From Acidobacteriota bacterium (GTDB lineage Bacteria > Acidobacteriota > Vicinamibacteria > Vicinamibacterales > UBA2999), in contig CANIBQ010000064.1 in the NCBI GenBank assembly GCA_947465645.1, positions 1 through 29,098 on the forward strand: a stretch of 29,098 nucleotides of DNA. Direction: 5' to 3'. The translations under genes were made by a program, and so were the position numbers. This document shows positions 13,248 through 21,964 of this stretch, piece after piece (within the stretch, counting starts at the first letter, position 1; the number at the start of each line of letters is the position of its first letter). Under the pieces are notes generated by a model, which saw nothing but the letters and a program-made list of their open reading frames with translations, made no database searches and was not told where the DNA came from.

Positions 13248-14222
13248 ATGGGTGACGCGAGAGAGCGTGGGGCGGCGCTCGTCGAATTCGCGCTCGTCTC
13301 GCTGGTGTTGTATCTGCTGCTGGCTGGAACGATCGAGTTCGGCCGCCTGATGTTCGACGCCAACGCGCTGCAGGACGTCGCGCGCGTGGCCGCGCGGGAG
13401 CTGGCCGTCGCGCCCGTCAGGGCCGACGCGACGTTCGACTACGCGCTCTCGTGCGACGCGACCTCCGACCCCGACTGTCTCGTCGATCTCAAGTCACGCA
13501 TATTCGATCCGGCCTGCCTGGTCGTGGACCTCAGCGATCCGGCCGTGGCGGCCGATCCCGATGGGTACTTTGCCGCCATGCCTGTGGTCAATCGCGCGCT
13601 GCGGACGCTCATGATCACCGAACCGTCGCGGCCCAACCTGCTGCGCTATGCCGGCGCGCTGCTCAGCGACGGGCGCGGGGTCGCCTGCAGTGCGATCGGC
13701 CCGAACGGGCAGGCGTCCGCGACGGGACTGACCGTGGGTATCCCGTTCGTCGATGCGCGCGACGCCAACGGCACCGAGTCGATTACGTGGGTGCCGGTCG
13801 TCCAGGAGATCCGCGCCGCGCTGGATGCCGACTGCCCGGCGCGCGGCCCGTTCAGCCTGGTCTACCTTGCAAACGAGGACGAGTGCGGGGCGCTCGCGGC
13901 CGATCCGCTTCCCGACCGCGGATTGGCGGCTGTCCGCATCAACTATCCCTACCAGGCGGCGACGCTCAGCGGGTTTCAACCGTCCACGCCAACCGACGTC
14001 GATCCCCTTCCTCCCAACATCGGCAACTTCATCACGGCCGAGGATGGCGGCGTGCAGCAGAACAACCAGGCCCCCGGCGACCCGATCGACGATGGAGCGA
14101 TCGGCCCGTACGCCGGTGCGTTCGGCCTGGGCCGGCAATACGCGCTTGCCGGCCGCACGGTCCGGCCGTTCCGCAAGCTGATCTCGGTACAGGCGATCTA
14201 TCGCCGTGAGGTGGTTGAGTGA
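13248..14222 (+). CDS. tadE: TadE-like pseudopilin with large periplasmic domain
   Basis: TadE is a pseudopilin processed by the prepilin peptidase and needed for Flp pilus assembly. The N-terminus MGDARERG-AALVEFALVSLVLYLLLAGTIEFGRL has a prepilin-like cleavage site (after Gly8, Glu at +5) and the TadE-domain helix with the conserved EFGR. The 324-residue length exceeds the usual 130-200. The extra region after about residue 65 has paired cysteines (DYALSCD, DPDCL, DPACL, GVACS, DADCPA, EDECGA) that could form disulfides in the periplasm. The ATG at 13248 has only a weak ribosome binding site. The stop overlaps the cpaB start. Confidence 0.85.
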   Translation: MGDARERGAALVEFALVSLVLYLLLAGTIEFGRLMFDANALQDVARVAARELAVAPVRADATFDYALSCDATSDPDCLVDLKSRIFDPACLVVDLSDPAVAADPDGYFAAMPVVNRALRTLMITEPSRPNLLRYAGALLSDGRGVACSAIGPNGQASATGLTVGIPFVDARDANGTESITWVPVVQEIRAALDADCPARGPFSLVYLANEDECGALAADPLPDRGLAAVRINYPYQAATLSGFQPSTPTDVDPLPPNIGNFITAEDGGVQQNNQAPGDPIDDGAIGPYAGAFGLGRQYALAGRTVRPFRKLISVQAIYRREVVE

Positions 14223-15226
14223 GCTCCTACTCCCCAAGGCGGCCGGGTGCGCCGTCGACGCTGACGCCTCCGATGATCGCGCTGGTCGCCGTCGCGTCGG
14301 TCGTGGTGATCCTCGGCACGCTGACGGCGCTGGGCGTCGTCGACCTGTCGAGGTTCAGAACGACCGTGCCGTCGACGGCCGGGCTCATCGCCGTGCCGAC
14401 GCCGGCGACCGTGATTCCCGCGTACACGAGAATCCGTCGCGATCACCTGTGGGATCGGCGCAACGCCCAGCTGGCCGTGATCTACCTGCCCCCTGGGGCG
14501 GTGACGAAAGAGATGCTGGTCAACATCGGCGACGTCCTCGGCCGGGTCCTCGACGGTCCCAAGGAGCCGGGGTACGTCTTCACCGAGTCTGATTTCCTCC
14601 CCAGAGGCACCCGCGAGGGCATCGTCGCCGGCATACCGGCCGGTAAGCGAGCCATCCGGATCTCGGCCGACCGGGTGGATGGCTTGTACGGGCTCCATGC
14701 GGGCGATCGGTTCGACATCCTCGCGACCATGCCGATTGACGCCGCAGGCGGCAGCCGGACGTTCAATTTTGCCGGCCCGTACAGCCAGGAAATGGCGCTG
14801 CAGGCGCAACTGTCGAACTGGGACAAGCAGGCCACGGTGAGGGTGATCGTGCAGAGCGCACTGATTGTCGAGCCGATGACCTCGCGCGCCGTGGTGGCCG
14901 TTCAAGGGTCGCTGACAGAGGGCAATACGGCGCGAAGCCGGCAGGTGCAGGAGACCGTCATCGCAGTCGAGCCCGACGAAGTGGCGCTTCTGACCGAGGC
15001 GATGGCCGTCAACGCGAGGCTCACGACGATTCCGCGCTCGGGACGTCCCGATGATCCGCTGGACAGCAAGACACCAGACCTGCGCCCCTTCAGTCCTTTT
15101 GCGACGTCACGCGGTGGCGCGCCTGGCGGCGTCGATTCGCGCCTGTCGGACGAGGAAGACGACTTCAGGGTGGTCGAAACGATCATGGGACAGAAGCGAT
15201 CGCTGACCGCCGTGCCCAAGCCCTGA
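14219..15226 (+). CDS. cpaB: Flp pilus assembly protein CpaB/RcpC
   Basis: CpaB is a periplasmic, membrane-anchored factor that works with the secretin. The 335-residue product has an N-terminal membrane helix (about 19-42, PPMIALVAVASVVVILGTLTALGVV). A SAF-like domain follows, with VPTPATVIPAYTRIRRDHLWDR, then KRAIRISADRVDGLYGLHAGDRFDILATM, the usual CpaB/RcpC core, and the late VIAVEPDEVALLTEAMA segment typical of the family. The C-terminal ~60 residues are Pro/Ser/Asp-rich and probably disordered. GTG at 14219 overlaps the tadE stop (GTGA), giving translational coupling. Confidence 0.88.
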   Translation: MSSYSPRRPGAPSTLTPPMIALVAVASVVVILGTLTALGVVDLSRFRTTVPSTAGLIAVPTPATVIPAYTRIRRDHLWDRRNAQLAVIYLPPGAVTKEMLVNIGDVLGRVLDGPKEPGYVFTESDFLPRGTREGIVAGIPAGKRAIRISADRVDGLYGLHAGDRFDILATMPIDAAGGSRTFNFAGPYSQEMALQAQLSNWDKQATVRVIVQSALIVEPMTSRAVVAVQGSLTEGNTARSRQVQETVIAVEPDEVALLTEAMAVNARLTTIPRSGRPDDPLDSKTPDLRPFSPFATSRGGAPGGVDSRLSDEEDDFRVVETIMGQKRSLTAVPKP

Positions 15227-15227
15227 C

Positions 15228-16715
15228 GTGCTGGTCCAGATCGCGTTGATCGTGTTCGCCCTCGTCGGCGTGCTCTCCCTGGTGGTGGACATCGGCTACG
15301 CGCGCCTCACCCAGGGCCAGATGCAGAGCGCCGCCGACGCCGCGGCGCTCGAGGGACTGCGGCAGCGCGACGTCGGCGTGCGGAATCCCGTGACCGGCGT
15401 AACCATCAACGATCCGTTTGCGAGTGATTGCCTTCGCCGTGCGGCGGCCAACCGCATCGTCCGCCGGACCTTCGACGACAACTTCGATCCCATCGACGGC
15501 GATCCCGGCTATCAGTTCGGCGCCGGTCCGGTGGTCGGTCTGACCGAGGGCGTCACCAGCGTGCACGCGCTCCAGACGATCAGCGTGCCAGACCCTCACG
15601 TGTACAAGCCTGACCCGCAGCTCAATCAACAGAACCAGGTGTACGGCGACATGGTCAGCGGGCGGTTCTGCTACACGTCCGATCCCGTTCCGTCCGAGGG
15701 CGGCACCTACGAGCTGCAGGACATCGTCTGCGACGAACCACAGCGGGGCACCGGCACGTATTCCCGCAACGACTTCAACCCGAACCTGACATCTCCTGGA
15801 GCGCCGGCCGCGTTCGGCGAATGTCCCGCACCCGATGACGTGCCGCCCACCCCGTGGCCCCTTGGCGGCACAGGGACGCTCTCGACCGTCAACGACAGCG
15901 CTTTCCTCGTGAGGTTGCGCCGCTCGAACGACTTCCAGGATCTCAGCGGGCAGATGGAACCCAGCGTCGGTTCCAGCGGACCGTCGCTGCCGCTGACGTT
16001 TGGGATGGGCACGACGATTCACGGCGACAATCCGGATTCAGACTATTCGGTGCGCCGCGACGGCCTGACGATTCGTGCCACTGCGATTGCCGACGTGCGG
16101 CCCGCCTTGCGACTCGGGCTTCCGCAAACGAACCCAGTGACGCCCAGTCTCACACCGTTCGTGCTGCTGGATACCTGTGTGCAGTCCCCCGCAGCTCCTC
16201 CGGGAGCAGCACCCCAGGCGCCCGCGCCCGTCGCGGTCACGGTGACCATCAACCCGACGACCGGAGCGATCACGCGCACGACGGCGGCCCCCGGATGTCC
16301 CGCGAACACGGTGATCGGCCGATTCATCGCCAACACGGCGGCACTCCGCTCCGTCGGCCAGATCCCTCCTGTCGTCCCGGTGCTGGCGCCTTGCGCGTCA
16401 GCGTCAGCCGCCTCATTCACGGGTCGATACGGCGCCGTGTACTCGGCGATGTCGGTTGGGCCAAATCGGATCATCGGGTTCGCACGCATCAACTTCACCC
16501 GCGTCGTCACGTGCCCCGCGAATGCGACGCTGGCATACACCGCGACGATCACTCGCCTGCCGGCGGCGGTGGCCGCGGCCAACGCCACGGCGATTCTGTC
16601 GGGCGGCTTCGCCGCTGGCGTTCCACCCGCCCTCGTCGGCGAGCTCGTGCAGAAGAACCTGCGGCGCACCGGCGTGGACTACGGTCCGGTGCTCGTGGCC
16701 GTCCTGGCGCGGTAG
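15228..16715 (+). CDS. tadG: TadG-like pilus assembly protein
   Basis: The product begins at a membrane helix (VLVQIALIVFALVGVLSLVVDIGYARLTQGQMQSAADAAALEGL), which is the Tad-domain signature VDxGxxxxxxxxxQxAADAAALAG. The 495-residue length and a large extracytoplasmic region are typical of TadG, a minor pilin-like or anchoring component. TadG proteins normally have a short cytosolic segment before the helix; here the GTG start at 15228, one base after cpaB ends, leaves almost none. Residues about 320-345 (PAAPPGAAPQAPAPVAV) form a linker that divides the periplasmic part. Several cysteines are present. No von Willebrand A motif was recognised. Confidence 0.82.
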   Translation: MLVQIALIVFALVGVLSLVVDIGYARLTQGQMQSAADAAALEGLRQRDVGVRNPVTGVTINDPFASDCLRRAAANRIVRRTFDDNFDPIDGDPGYQFGAGPVVGLTEGVTSVHALQTISVPDPHVYKPDPQLNQQNQVYGDMVSGRFCYTSDPVPSEGGTYELQDIVCDEPQRGTGTYSRNDFNPNLTSPGAPAAFGECPAPDDVPPTPWPLGGTGTLSTVNDSAFLVRLRRSNDFQDLSGQMEPSVGSSGPSLPLTFGMGTTIHGDNPDSDYSVRRDGLTIRATAIADVRPALRLGLPQTNPVTPSLTPFVLLDTCVQSPAAPPGAAPQAPAPVAVTVTINPTTGAITRTTAAPGCPANTVIGRFIANTAALRSVGQIPPVVPVLAPCASASAASFTGRYGAVYSAMSVGPNRIIGFARINFTRVVTCPANATLAYTATITRLPAAVAAANATAILSGGFAAGVPPALVGELVQKNLRRTGVDYGPVLVAVLAR

Positions 16716-16726
16716 GCGCCCTCATC

Positions 16727-17989
16727 ATGTTTGCCAATCAGTCGAGCGACGCCGACAAGAGCCTGCGGGTGCTGATCGTGGGCGGCGATCTCGCGCTCGA
16801 AGAGGAGTTCCGCAGCGCTCTCTCTCGTGTGCCGGATCGGCAGGGTACGCTCTACTTCGTCGACAACTACCGCGACGCAGTTGACGTCGCGAGGCGGCGC
16901 CAGCCGCACCTGATCGTCGTGGAGATCGACCGCAGCGCGGGCGAGATCGCGGCGCTCGCGAAAGATCTCCAGGCGCAGGTGCCGGAGTCGGTCATCGCGG
17001 GCGCGTTCACGCCGGACCATCTCGAACACGGCCAGTCGGAAGGCGCCACGATCATCGAGCTGCTGCGGGCACAGGTGCGCGATTTCCTGCGCCGTCCGCT
17101 GTCGACCACCGAGCTGCGCGCCGTCCTCGATCGCCTGTTCTCACGCCTGCCGGGCGTCGTCCCCGCAGCCCATGGACGGGTCGCCGCGTTCATCAGCAAC
17201 AAGGGAGGCGTCGGCAAGTCGATGCTGGCGGTCAACGTCGCCTGCGCATTGGCGCTGCGGCATCCCGACGAGGTGCTGCTGATCGACACCTCGCTCCAGA
17301 TCGGCACCTGCTCGATGCTGCTCGATCTCAAGCCCACCACCAGCATCATCGACGCGATTCGTGAGCGGGATCGCCTCGACAAGACGCTCCTGCGCCACCT
17401 GACGCTCAGGCACGGCACTGGATTGCGCCTGCTGGCCGCGCCGACCGACGCCCTCGAAGGCGCGGAGGTCGACGATGAGGCGATCTCGCGCATCATCAAC
17501 ATGGCGCGCCGCTCGTTCAACTACGTGATCATCGACACGTTTCCGATGCTCGACAGCGTGCTGATGGCGATTCTCGACGTGGCCGACGTCGCGTACATCG
17601 TCACGCAGGGCCTGGCGCCGGCCGTGGCCGGCATCGCGCGACTGCTCCCTGTTCTCGAAGGGCTCGGCCTACCTGCGTCGCGGCAGCGGCTCGTGCTCAA
17701 CTACAACTACAAGCCCTTTCTCGGTAACCTCCAACCGGGCGACATCGCCAACCGGCTCGAGCGCACAGTGGATTACGTGGTGCCGTACGAGCGTGGCGTG
17801 CTGACCTCGATGAACACCGGAAGTCCGCACATCCTGCACACGAGACGATGGGACCGCTTCGGGCGCGAGATCAACCGTCTCGTCGCGGATCTCGACACCT
17901 GGACCGGCGAGACAGCGAAGGACGCAGCTCAACCGCAGGCGCCGGTCGAGCCTCGCGCAAACTCAGTCGAACAGAAGGAGTGGTCGTGA
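16727..17989 (+). CDS. cpaE: TadZ/CpaE-like localization ATPase with pseudo-receiver domain
   Basis: TadZ/CpaE is a ParA/MinD-superfamily ATPase that places the Tad machinery at a cell site. The 420-residue product has a CheY-like N-terminal domain (about 13-140). At the usual phosphoacceptor strand it reads LIVVEIDRS (62-70), with Glu where a phosphorylatable Asp is expected. The ATPase domain begins RVAAFISNKGGVGKSMLAVN, with the deviant Walker A KGGVGKS at 159-165, then VLLIDTSLQIG and YVIIDTFPMLD as Walker B-like strands. The ATG at 16727 is 11 bp after tadG. A longer open frame upstream overlaps tadG and is rejected. The stop overlaps the GTG of the next gene. Confidence 0.88.
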   Translation: MFANQSSDADKSLRVLIVGGDLALEEEFRSALSRVPDRQGTLYFVDNYRDAVDVARRRQPHLIVVEIDRSAGEIAALAKDLQAQVPESVIAGAFTPDHLEHGQSEGATIIELLRAQVRDFLRRPLSTTELRAVLDRLFSRLPGVVPAAHGRVAAFISNKGGVGKSMLAVNVACALALRHPDEVLLIDTSLQIGTCSMLLDLKPTTSIIDAIRERDRLDKTLLRHLTLRHGTGLRLLAAPTDALEGAEVDDEAISRIINMARRSFNYVIIDTFPMLDSVLMAILDVADVAYIVTQGLAPAVAGIARLLPVLEGLGLPASRQRLVLNYNYKPFLGNLQPGDIANRLERTVDYVVPYERGVLTSMNTGSPHILHTRRWDRFGREINRLVADLDTWTGETAKDAAQPQAPVEPRANSVEQKEWS

Positions 17990-19419
17990 GCGACAGGCGA
18001 GACGACCTCATCAACGCGATCGATCGCCGGCGGCTCTCCCGGCCATCGGGTGACGCCGCGGCGCGGCTGAAGACCGTCGCCGCACGGGGCGGCCGCCTGG
18101 CGGGCGAAGAGGCCGATCACGTCGTGAAGGTCGGCAAGCCCGGCCGAAGCGATTACCTGGCGGTGAAAGCGGCGCTGCAGGCGCGGCTGCTCGACGAGAT
18201 CGGCGAGCGCGGGCTGCTCGAGACCGAAGGCGTCGACGTGGCGGCGGCCGTGCACGAGTTTGCCGCGCGCGCGATCGCGTCCGAGGACGTCGGGCTCAAC
18301 GAGGTCGAGCGCATCCGGCTGGCCGAGGAGCTGACCGACGAGACGATCGGCATGGGCCCGCTCGCCCCGCTCCTGGCCGATCCCGCCGTCAGCGACATTC
18401 TCGTGAACGCGCCAGACCAGGTGTACGTCGAGCGGTTCGGCCGCCTCGAACGCACCGACGTCCGCTTCCGGGATACCGACCATATCGTGCGCGTGATCGA
18501 GCGCATCGCGGCGCGCGTCGGCCGCCGGATCGACACCGCCTCGCCGATGGCCGACCTCCGGTTGCCGGACGGGAGCCGCGTCAACGCCACGCTGCCACCA
18601 GTGACGATCGACAGTCCGACCATCTCGATCCGCCGCTTCGGCCGTCGCCGGTTGCGCCGAGACGATCTGCTCACCATCGGGACGCTCTCGCCGGAGATGC
18701 TGGAGTTTCTCGTCTTCGCGGTGCGCGCGCGCAAGAACATCCTCGTCTCGGGCGGCACCGGCGCGGGCAAGTCGACGCTGCTGGGCGTCCTCGCCGAAGC
18801 GATCCCCGACACCGAGCGCATCGTCACGATCGAGGACACCGCCGAGCTCAGCCTCGACCAGGAGCACGTCGTCCGCATGGAAACGCGGCCGGTCAACATC
18901 GAAGGACGCGGCCGGATCCTCGCGCGCGATCTGCTGGTCAACGCACTCCGCATGCGGCCCGACCGCATCATCGTCGGCGAAGTGCGCGGGGCCGAAGCGC
19001 TCGACATGCTGCAGGCGCTCAACACCGGTCACGACGGCGGCATCGGCACGATCCACGCGAACTCGACGCGGGATGCCCTGGCGCGACTCGAGACGATGGT
19101 GCTGATGGCGGGCATCGAGCTGCCGTCCCGCGCCGTGCGCGAGCAGATCGTGTCGGCCATCCACCTCATCGTGCAGGTGCGCCGGTATGACGACGGCGTT
19201 CGCCGGATCGAATCGATCGCGGAGATCACCGGGATCGAGGGTGCGACGCCTCAGATGCAGGAGCTCTTCGCGTTCCGCCGACGCGGCAAGCAGGGCCGGA
19301 AGGTCATCGGCTATTTCACCGCAACGGGCGTAATTCCACGCATGGTCGAGGACTTGCGCGAGGAAGGCGTCCTGGTGCCGTCGGCGCTCTTCCAGCGAAC
19401 AGAGGATCCTGACCAGTGA
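17986..19419 (+). CDS. cpaF: Tad pilus assembly/secretion ATPase TadA/CpaF
   Basis: CpaF (TadA) is the hexameric motor ATPase of the Tad system. The 477-residue product has the N-terminal region with GPLAPLLADPAVSDILVN (about 124-141), Walker A GGTGAGKST (256-264), VTIEDTAELSL (279-289, Asp box), Walker B/catalytic Glu in RIIVGEVRG (327-335), and GIGTIHANSTRDALARLE (His box). Length and motifs are standard. GTG at 17986 overlaps the tadZ stop and has an AAGGAG box five bases upstream. In several Tad systems one such ATPase drives both extension and retraction. No second ATPase is present here. Confidence 0.95.
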   Translation: MSDRRDDLINAIDRRRLSRPSGDAAARLKTVAARGGRLAGEEADHVVKVGKPGRSDYLAVKAALQARLLDEIGERGLLETEGVDVAAAVHEFAARAIASEDVGLNEVERIRLAEELTDETIGMGPLAPLLADPAVSDILVNAPDQVYVERFGRLERTDVRFRDTDHIVRVIERIAARVGRRIDTASPMADLRLPDGSRVNATLPPVTIDSPTISIRRFGRRRLRRDDLLTIGTLSPEMLEFLVFAVRARKNILVSGGTGAGKSTLLGVLAEAIPDTERIVTIEDTAELSLDQEHVVRMETRPVNIEGRGRILARDLLVNALRMRPDRIIVGEVRGAEALDMLQALNTGHDGGIGTIHANSTRDALARLETMVLMAGIELPSRAVREQIVSAIHLIVQVRRYDDGVRRIESIAEITGIEGATPQMQELFAFRRRGKQGRKVIGYFTATGVIPRMVEDLREEGVLVPSALFQRTEDPDQ

Positions 19420-20273
19420 CGATCGCCGCGCTGGCCGCGATGCTTGCAACGGGAGTGCTGTATCTCCTGTACGGCCAGCACGTGCGGCGGCTCGCCGACG
19501 AGCGGCTGGCCGCGATGATCGGCACGGCCCATGTTTCGGAGACTCGCGAAGAGCCAAAGCGACGGATCCGGGCGTTTCCCCCTCGTTATCGGTTCGCTCC
19601 GCCGGCCGTCAGCATCGGCACGGCGTTCGTGTTCTGGGTCGTCATCGGGCTGCCCTTGGAGATCGGCATTGCCGCCGGGGTGCTCGCCGGCGTGCTCGCG
19701 CACCTGATCGAGGATTACCGCGGAGAGCAGCAGGCGGCGGCGATCGAGGCACAACTGGCCGCGGCGATCTACCTGATGGTCGGATCGCTTCGCGCCGGCG
19801 CCAGCCTGCTGGCCGCGTTCGACTCGGCGCTCGAGGAAGTCGGGCCGCCGCTTCGGCCGTACTTCCAGGAGGTGGCCGGACGCATCCGGCTCGGCGACGA
19901 CCCGCGGTCGGCGGTCAGCGACCTGCAGGTGCATGTGCCGCTCGAGACGTTCAGGCTCTTCGCCACCTCGCTGTCGATCCACTGGGAGGTCGGCGGCAGT
20001 CTCGCGACGACGCTCTCGACCGTGGGCCAGACCGTGCGCGACCGTATCGAGCTGTCGCGGCGGGTGCGCGCGCAGGGCGTCGAATCGCACGCGTCGGTGG
20101 CGGTCGTCCTCGGCATTGCATACGTGCTCGCGTTCCTGATGTGGCGTTCGAATCCGGATCGGCTCGAGGCGTTCGTCAGCACCGGCATCGGCACGGGGAT
20201 CGTCGCCATCGTCATCCTGCTGCAGGCGATTGGCCTGCTCTGGATGGCGAGGCTGAACAAGAGCACGTTTTGA
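19416..20273 (+). CDS. tadB: Tad inner-membrane platform protein TadB
   Basis: TadB, with TadC, forms the inner-membrane core on which TadA acts. The 285-residue product has an N-terminal helix (about 1-19), two close helices (about 64-100), a cytosolic T2SF-type domain (about 105-225) with YLMVGSLRAGASLLAAFDSALEEVGPP and LSIHWEVGGSLATTLSTVGQTVRDR, and two C-terminal helices (about 227-245 and 255-277). This layout is that of the T2SSF family of GspF-like proteins. GTG at 19416 overlaps the cpaF stop (GTGA). TadB precedes TadC here as in most tad loci. Confidence 0.9.
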   Translation: MTIAALAAMLATGVLYLLYGQHVRRLADERLAAMIGTAHVSETREEPKRRIRAFPPRYRFAPPAVSIGTAFVFWVVIGLPLEIGIAAGVLAGVLAHLIEDYRGEQQAAAIEAQLAAAIYLMVGSLRAGASLLAAFDSALEEVGPPLRPYFQEVAGRIRLGDDPRSAVSDLQVHVPLETFRLFATSLSIHWEVGGSLATTLSTVGQTVRDRIELSRRVRAQGVESHASVAVVLGIAYVLAFLMWRSNPDRLEAFVSTGIGTGIVAIVILLQAIGLLWMARLNKSTF

Positions 20274-20298
20274 GAAGGACCACATTGAAAGGGGTGCC

Positions 20299-21210
20299 GT
20301 GGCGAATCTGATCGCGTTACTCGTCGTCACGTCGATCGTCGTCGCGGCGTCGGTGATGGGCAGGAGCTGGAGCGTGCGGCGTCGCGCGCTGATCCGCCTG
20401 TACGCGGTGGACGATCACCGCACCGGCACGGGAACGCAGTCGTCAACTCGCGACACGCCGCTCGGGCGGTGGCTTGCGAGCGCCGGCTATCGCCGCCCCA
20501 ACGCACAAACGGTCTTCATCTCCGCGACCATCGCCGCGGTGGTGGCCGGCGTCGCGGTCAGCCAGATCTACAGGGTGGTGTTCTTCAGGCCGCTGCTCAC
20601 CGCGATTTCCAACGTGCCTGGCAGCGCCGGCGACATGCTCGAGCTGGCGCTCCAGGGCGGCCCGTGGATTCTCTTCGCGATCACCGCGCTGGCGCCCGCG
20701 CTCGCTGTTCGAACCAAGCGCCGCGCGCGCGTGCTGGCCATCGAGCAGGACCTGCCGCTGGCGCTGGAGCTGTTCGCGACGATGGCTGAAGCCGGCCTGG
20801 GCTTCGATGCGGCGCTCGCCAAGATTGTGCGAGCGCAGGGCAGCGATCGGCCGCTCGTGTCGGAGTTCGTCAACTTTCAGCACGACATGCTCGCCGGCAT
20901 GTCGCGCACCCAGGCGCTGCGCCAGCTTGCCCGCCGCATCGACATCTCGTCGCTCACGAGCTTCACGTCGGCCCTGATCCAGGCGGAACAGATCGGTGCG
21001 AGCATGGCCGAGACGCTGCAGCACCAGGCCGTGGACCTGCGGCAGCGCCGGCGTGAAAACGCCTTGCTGCGGGCGCAGGCGCTGCCCGTCAAGCTGGTCT
21101 TCCCGCTGGTCGTCTGCTTTCTGCCGGGCATCTTCGTGTCGACACTGGCACCGGTGCTGTTCCAGATGGTGGACGTCGCCAACGGCGTGCTGAGGTCATC
21201 GGGCCGATGA
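20299..21210 (+). CDS. tadC: Tad inner-membrane platform protein TadC
   Basis: This is the second T2SSF-domain platform protein. The 303-residue product has an N-terminal helix (about 2-20), two helices in the middle (about 74-95 and 118-137), a cytosolic domain with LPLALELFATMAEAGLGFDAALAKI and SFTSALIQAEQIGASMAETLQHQA (conserved Q..xxGxSxxxxL motif), then RENALLRAQALPVKLVFPLVVCFLPGIFV, the typical TadC ending with its C-terminal helix. GTG at 20299 is preceded by an AAAGGGG ribosome binding site. The gap to tadB is 25 bp and to the next gene 21 bp. Confidence 0.9.
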   Translation: MANLIALLVVTSIVVAASVMGRSWSVRRRALIRLYAVDDHRTGTGTQSSTRDTPLGRWLASAGYRRPNAQTVFISATIAAVVAGVAVSQIYRVVFFRPLLTAISNVPGSAGDMLELALQGGPWILFAITALAPALAVRTKRRARVLAIEQDLPLALELFATMAEAGLGFDAALAKIVRAQGSDRPLVSEFVNFQHDMLAGMSRTQALRQLARRIDISSLTSFTSALIQAEQIGASMAETLQHQAVDLRQRRRENALLRAQALPVKLVFPLVVCFLPGIFVSTLAPVLFQMVDVANGVLRSSGR

Positions 21211-21231
21211 CGTACTTCGAAGGATGAGTGG

Positions 21232-21945
21232 ATGATCCCGAATCGACGAGCGTGCGTCATGTCTGCGGCCTGCCTCATGATGGCGACCGCGTGCGCGACC
21301 AATCCGGTGCTGCGTCAGCAGTGCTACAACCCTGACGTCCGGCTGGCGAGGCTGCTGCAGCCGTATCAGGAGCTGCGCGCGAAAGACTGCACGCTGGGAG
21401 ACGACATCGATCGCGGAGGCGCGGAGTGCGATCGGCTCGAGCGCGAGATCGCCACGCTCGGCGTCATCTGCTCAACCCACGCGCCGACCCTGATGGCCAA
21501 CGCCGTCATCGCATACGACAAACAGCGGATCGCCGACTCGCAGCAGATGCTCGACGTGATCCTGTCGCAGCCGCACGGGTATCCCGACGCGGCGGTCCTC
21601 AGGGCGCGGATCGCGATCGAGGAAGGCAATATCCCGTTTGCCGAGCGTCTGCTCTGGCAGCAGATCAAGCTCGTGCCCGATCACTCCGGGCTGCACGAGA
21701 CCTACGCCGCGGCGCTGTACCTGGCTGGAAAAATGGCGGAGGCGAGGGGCGAGCTGACGATGGCGGGGTTGCTCGGTGCGCCGCGGTGGCGGATCGCCTA
21801 TCACCTTGGCCTTATCGAGGAAGCGCTGGGGCTGGGTGTCGAAGCGAGCCAGTTCTACGCCGAAGCGCTTCAGGGAAACCCCGGCTGGGCGCCCGCAGAC
21901 TCGCGTCTCAGGGCGCTTCGCGCGAGAGGGACCGTCGCTCCCTGA
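21232..21945 (+). CDS. tadD: TadD-like lipoprotein with TPR repeats
   Basis: TadD-type proteins are TPR lipoproteins thought to help secretin assembly. The 237-residue product has a signal sequence ending MMATAC, so Cys21 is the probable lipidated residue, although the box is weaker than LxGC. The next ~60 residues contain four cysteines (about 31, 53, 66, 80) that may form disulfides. From about residue 85 on, helical repeats of TPR style appear (ANAVIAYDKQRIADSQQMLDVIL; GLHETYAAALYLAGKMAEARGEL; YHLGLIEEALGLGVEASQFYAEAL). An AGGATGAG sequence precedes ATG 21232. An ATG at 21259 would give a shorter signal peptide. It is the last gene of the Tad operon, with its stop 17 bp from the convergent PKD gene. 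Confidence 0.78.
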   Translation: MIPNRRACVMSAACLMMATACATNPVLRQQCYNPDVRLARLLQPYQELRAKDCTLGDDIDRGGAECDRLEREIATLGVICSTHAPTLMANAVIAYDKQRIADSQQMLDVILSQPHGYPDAAVLRARIAIEEGNIPFAERLLWQQIKLVPDHSGLHETYAAALYLAGKMAEARGELTMAGLLGAPRWRIAYHLGLIEEALGLGVEASQFYAEALQGNPGWAPADSRLRALRARGTVAP

Positions 21946-21964
21946 GGCCTGAGCCCTGAGGCCT
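21940..21964. repeat. two direct copies of CCCTGAGGCCT at convergent gene ends
   Basis: CCCTGAGGCCT occurs at 21940-21950 and 21954-21964 (14-bp period). The first copy contains the tadD stop and the second touches the stop of the PKD gene. No stable terminator hairpin with a U-run was seen here. Confidence 0.6.

Noticed and set aside
15854..16726. N-terminal extension of TadZ across tadG
   Set aside because: The extended part is a low-complexity Arg/His-rich shadow of tadG. The TadZ receiver-like domain begins after 16727.
17929..19557. Minus-strand open frame of about 542 codons opposite cpaF
   Set aside because: It is antisense to a textbook TadA/CpaF ATPase and has no recognisable domain. 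It is a GC artefact.
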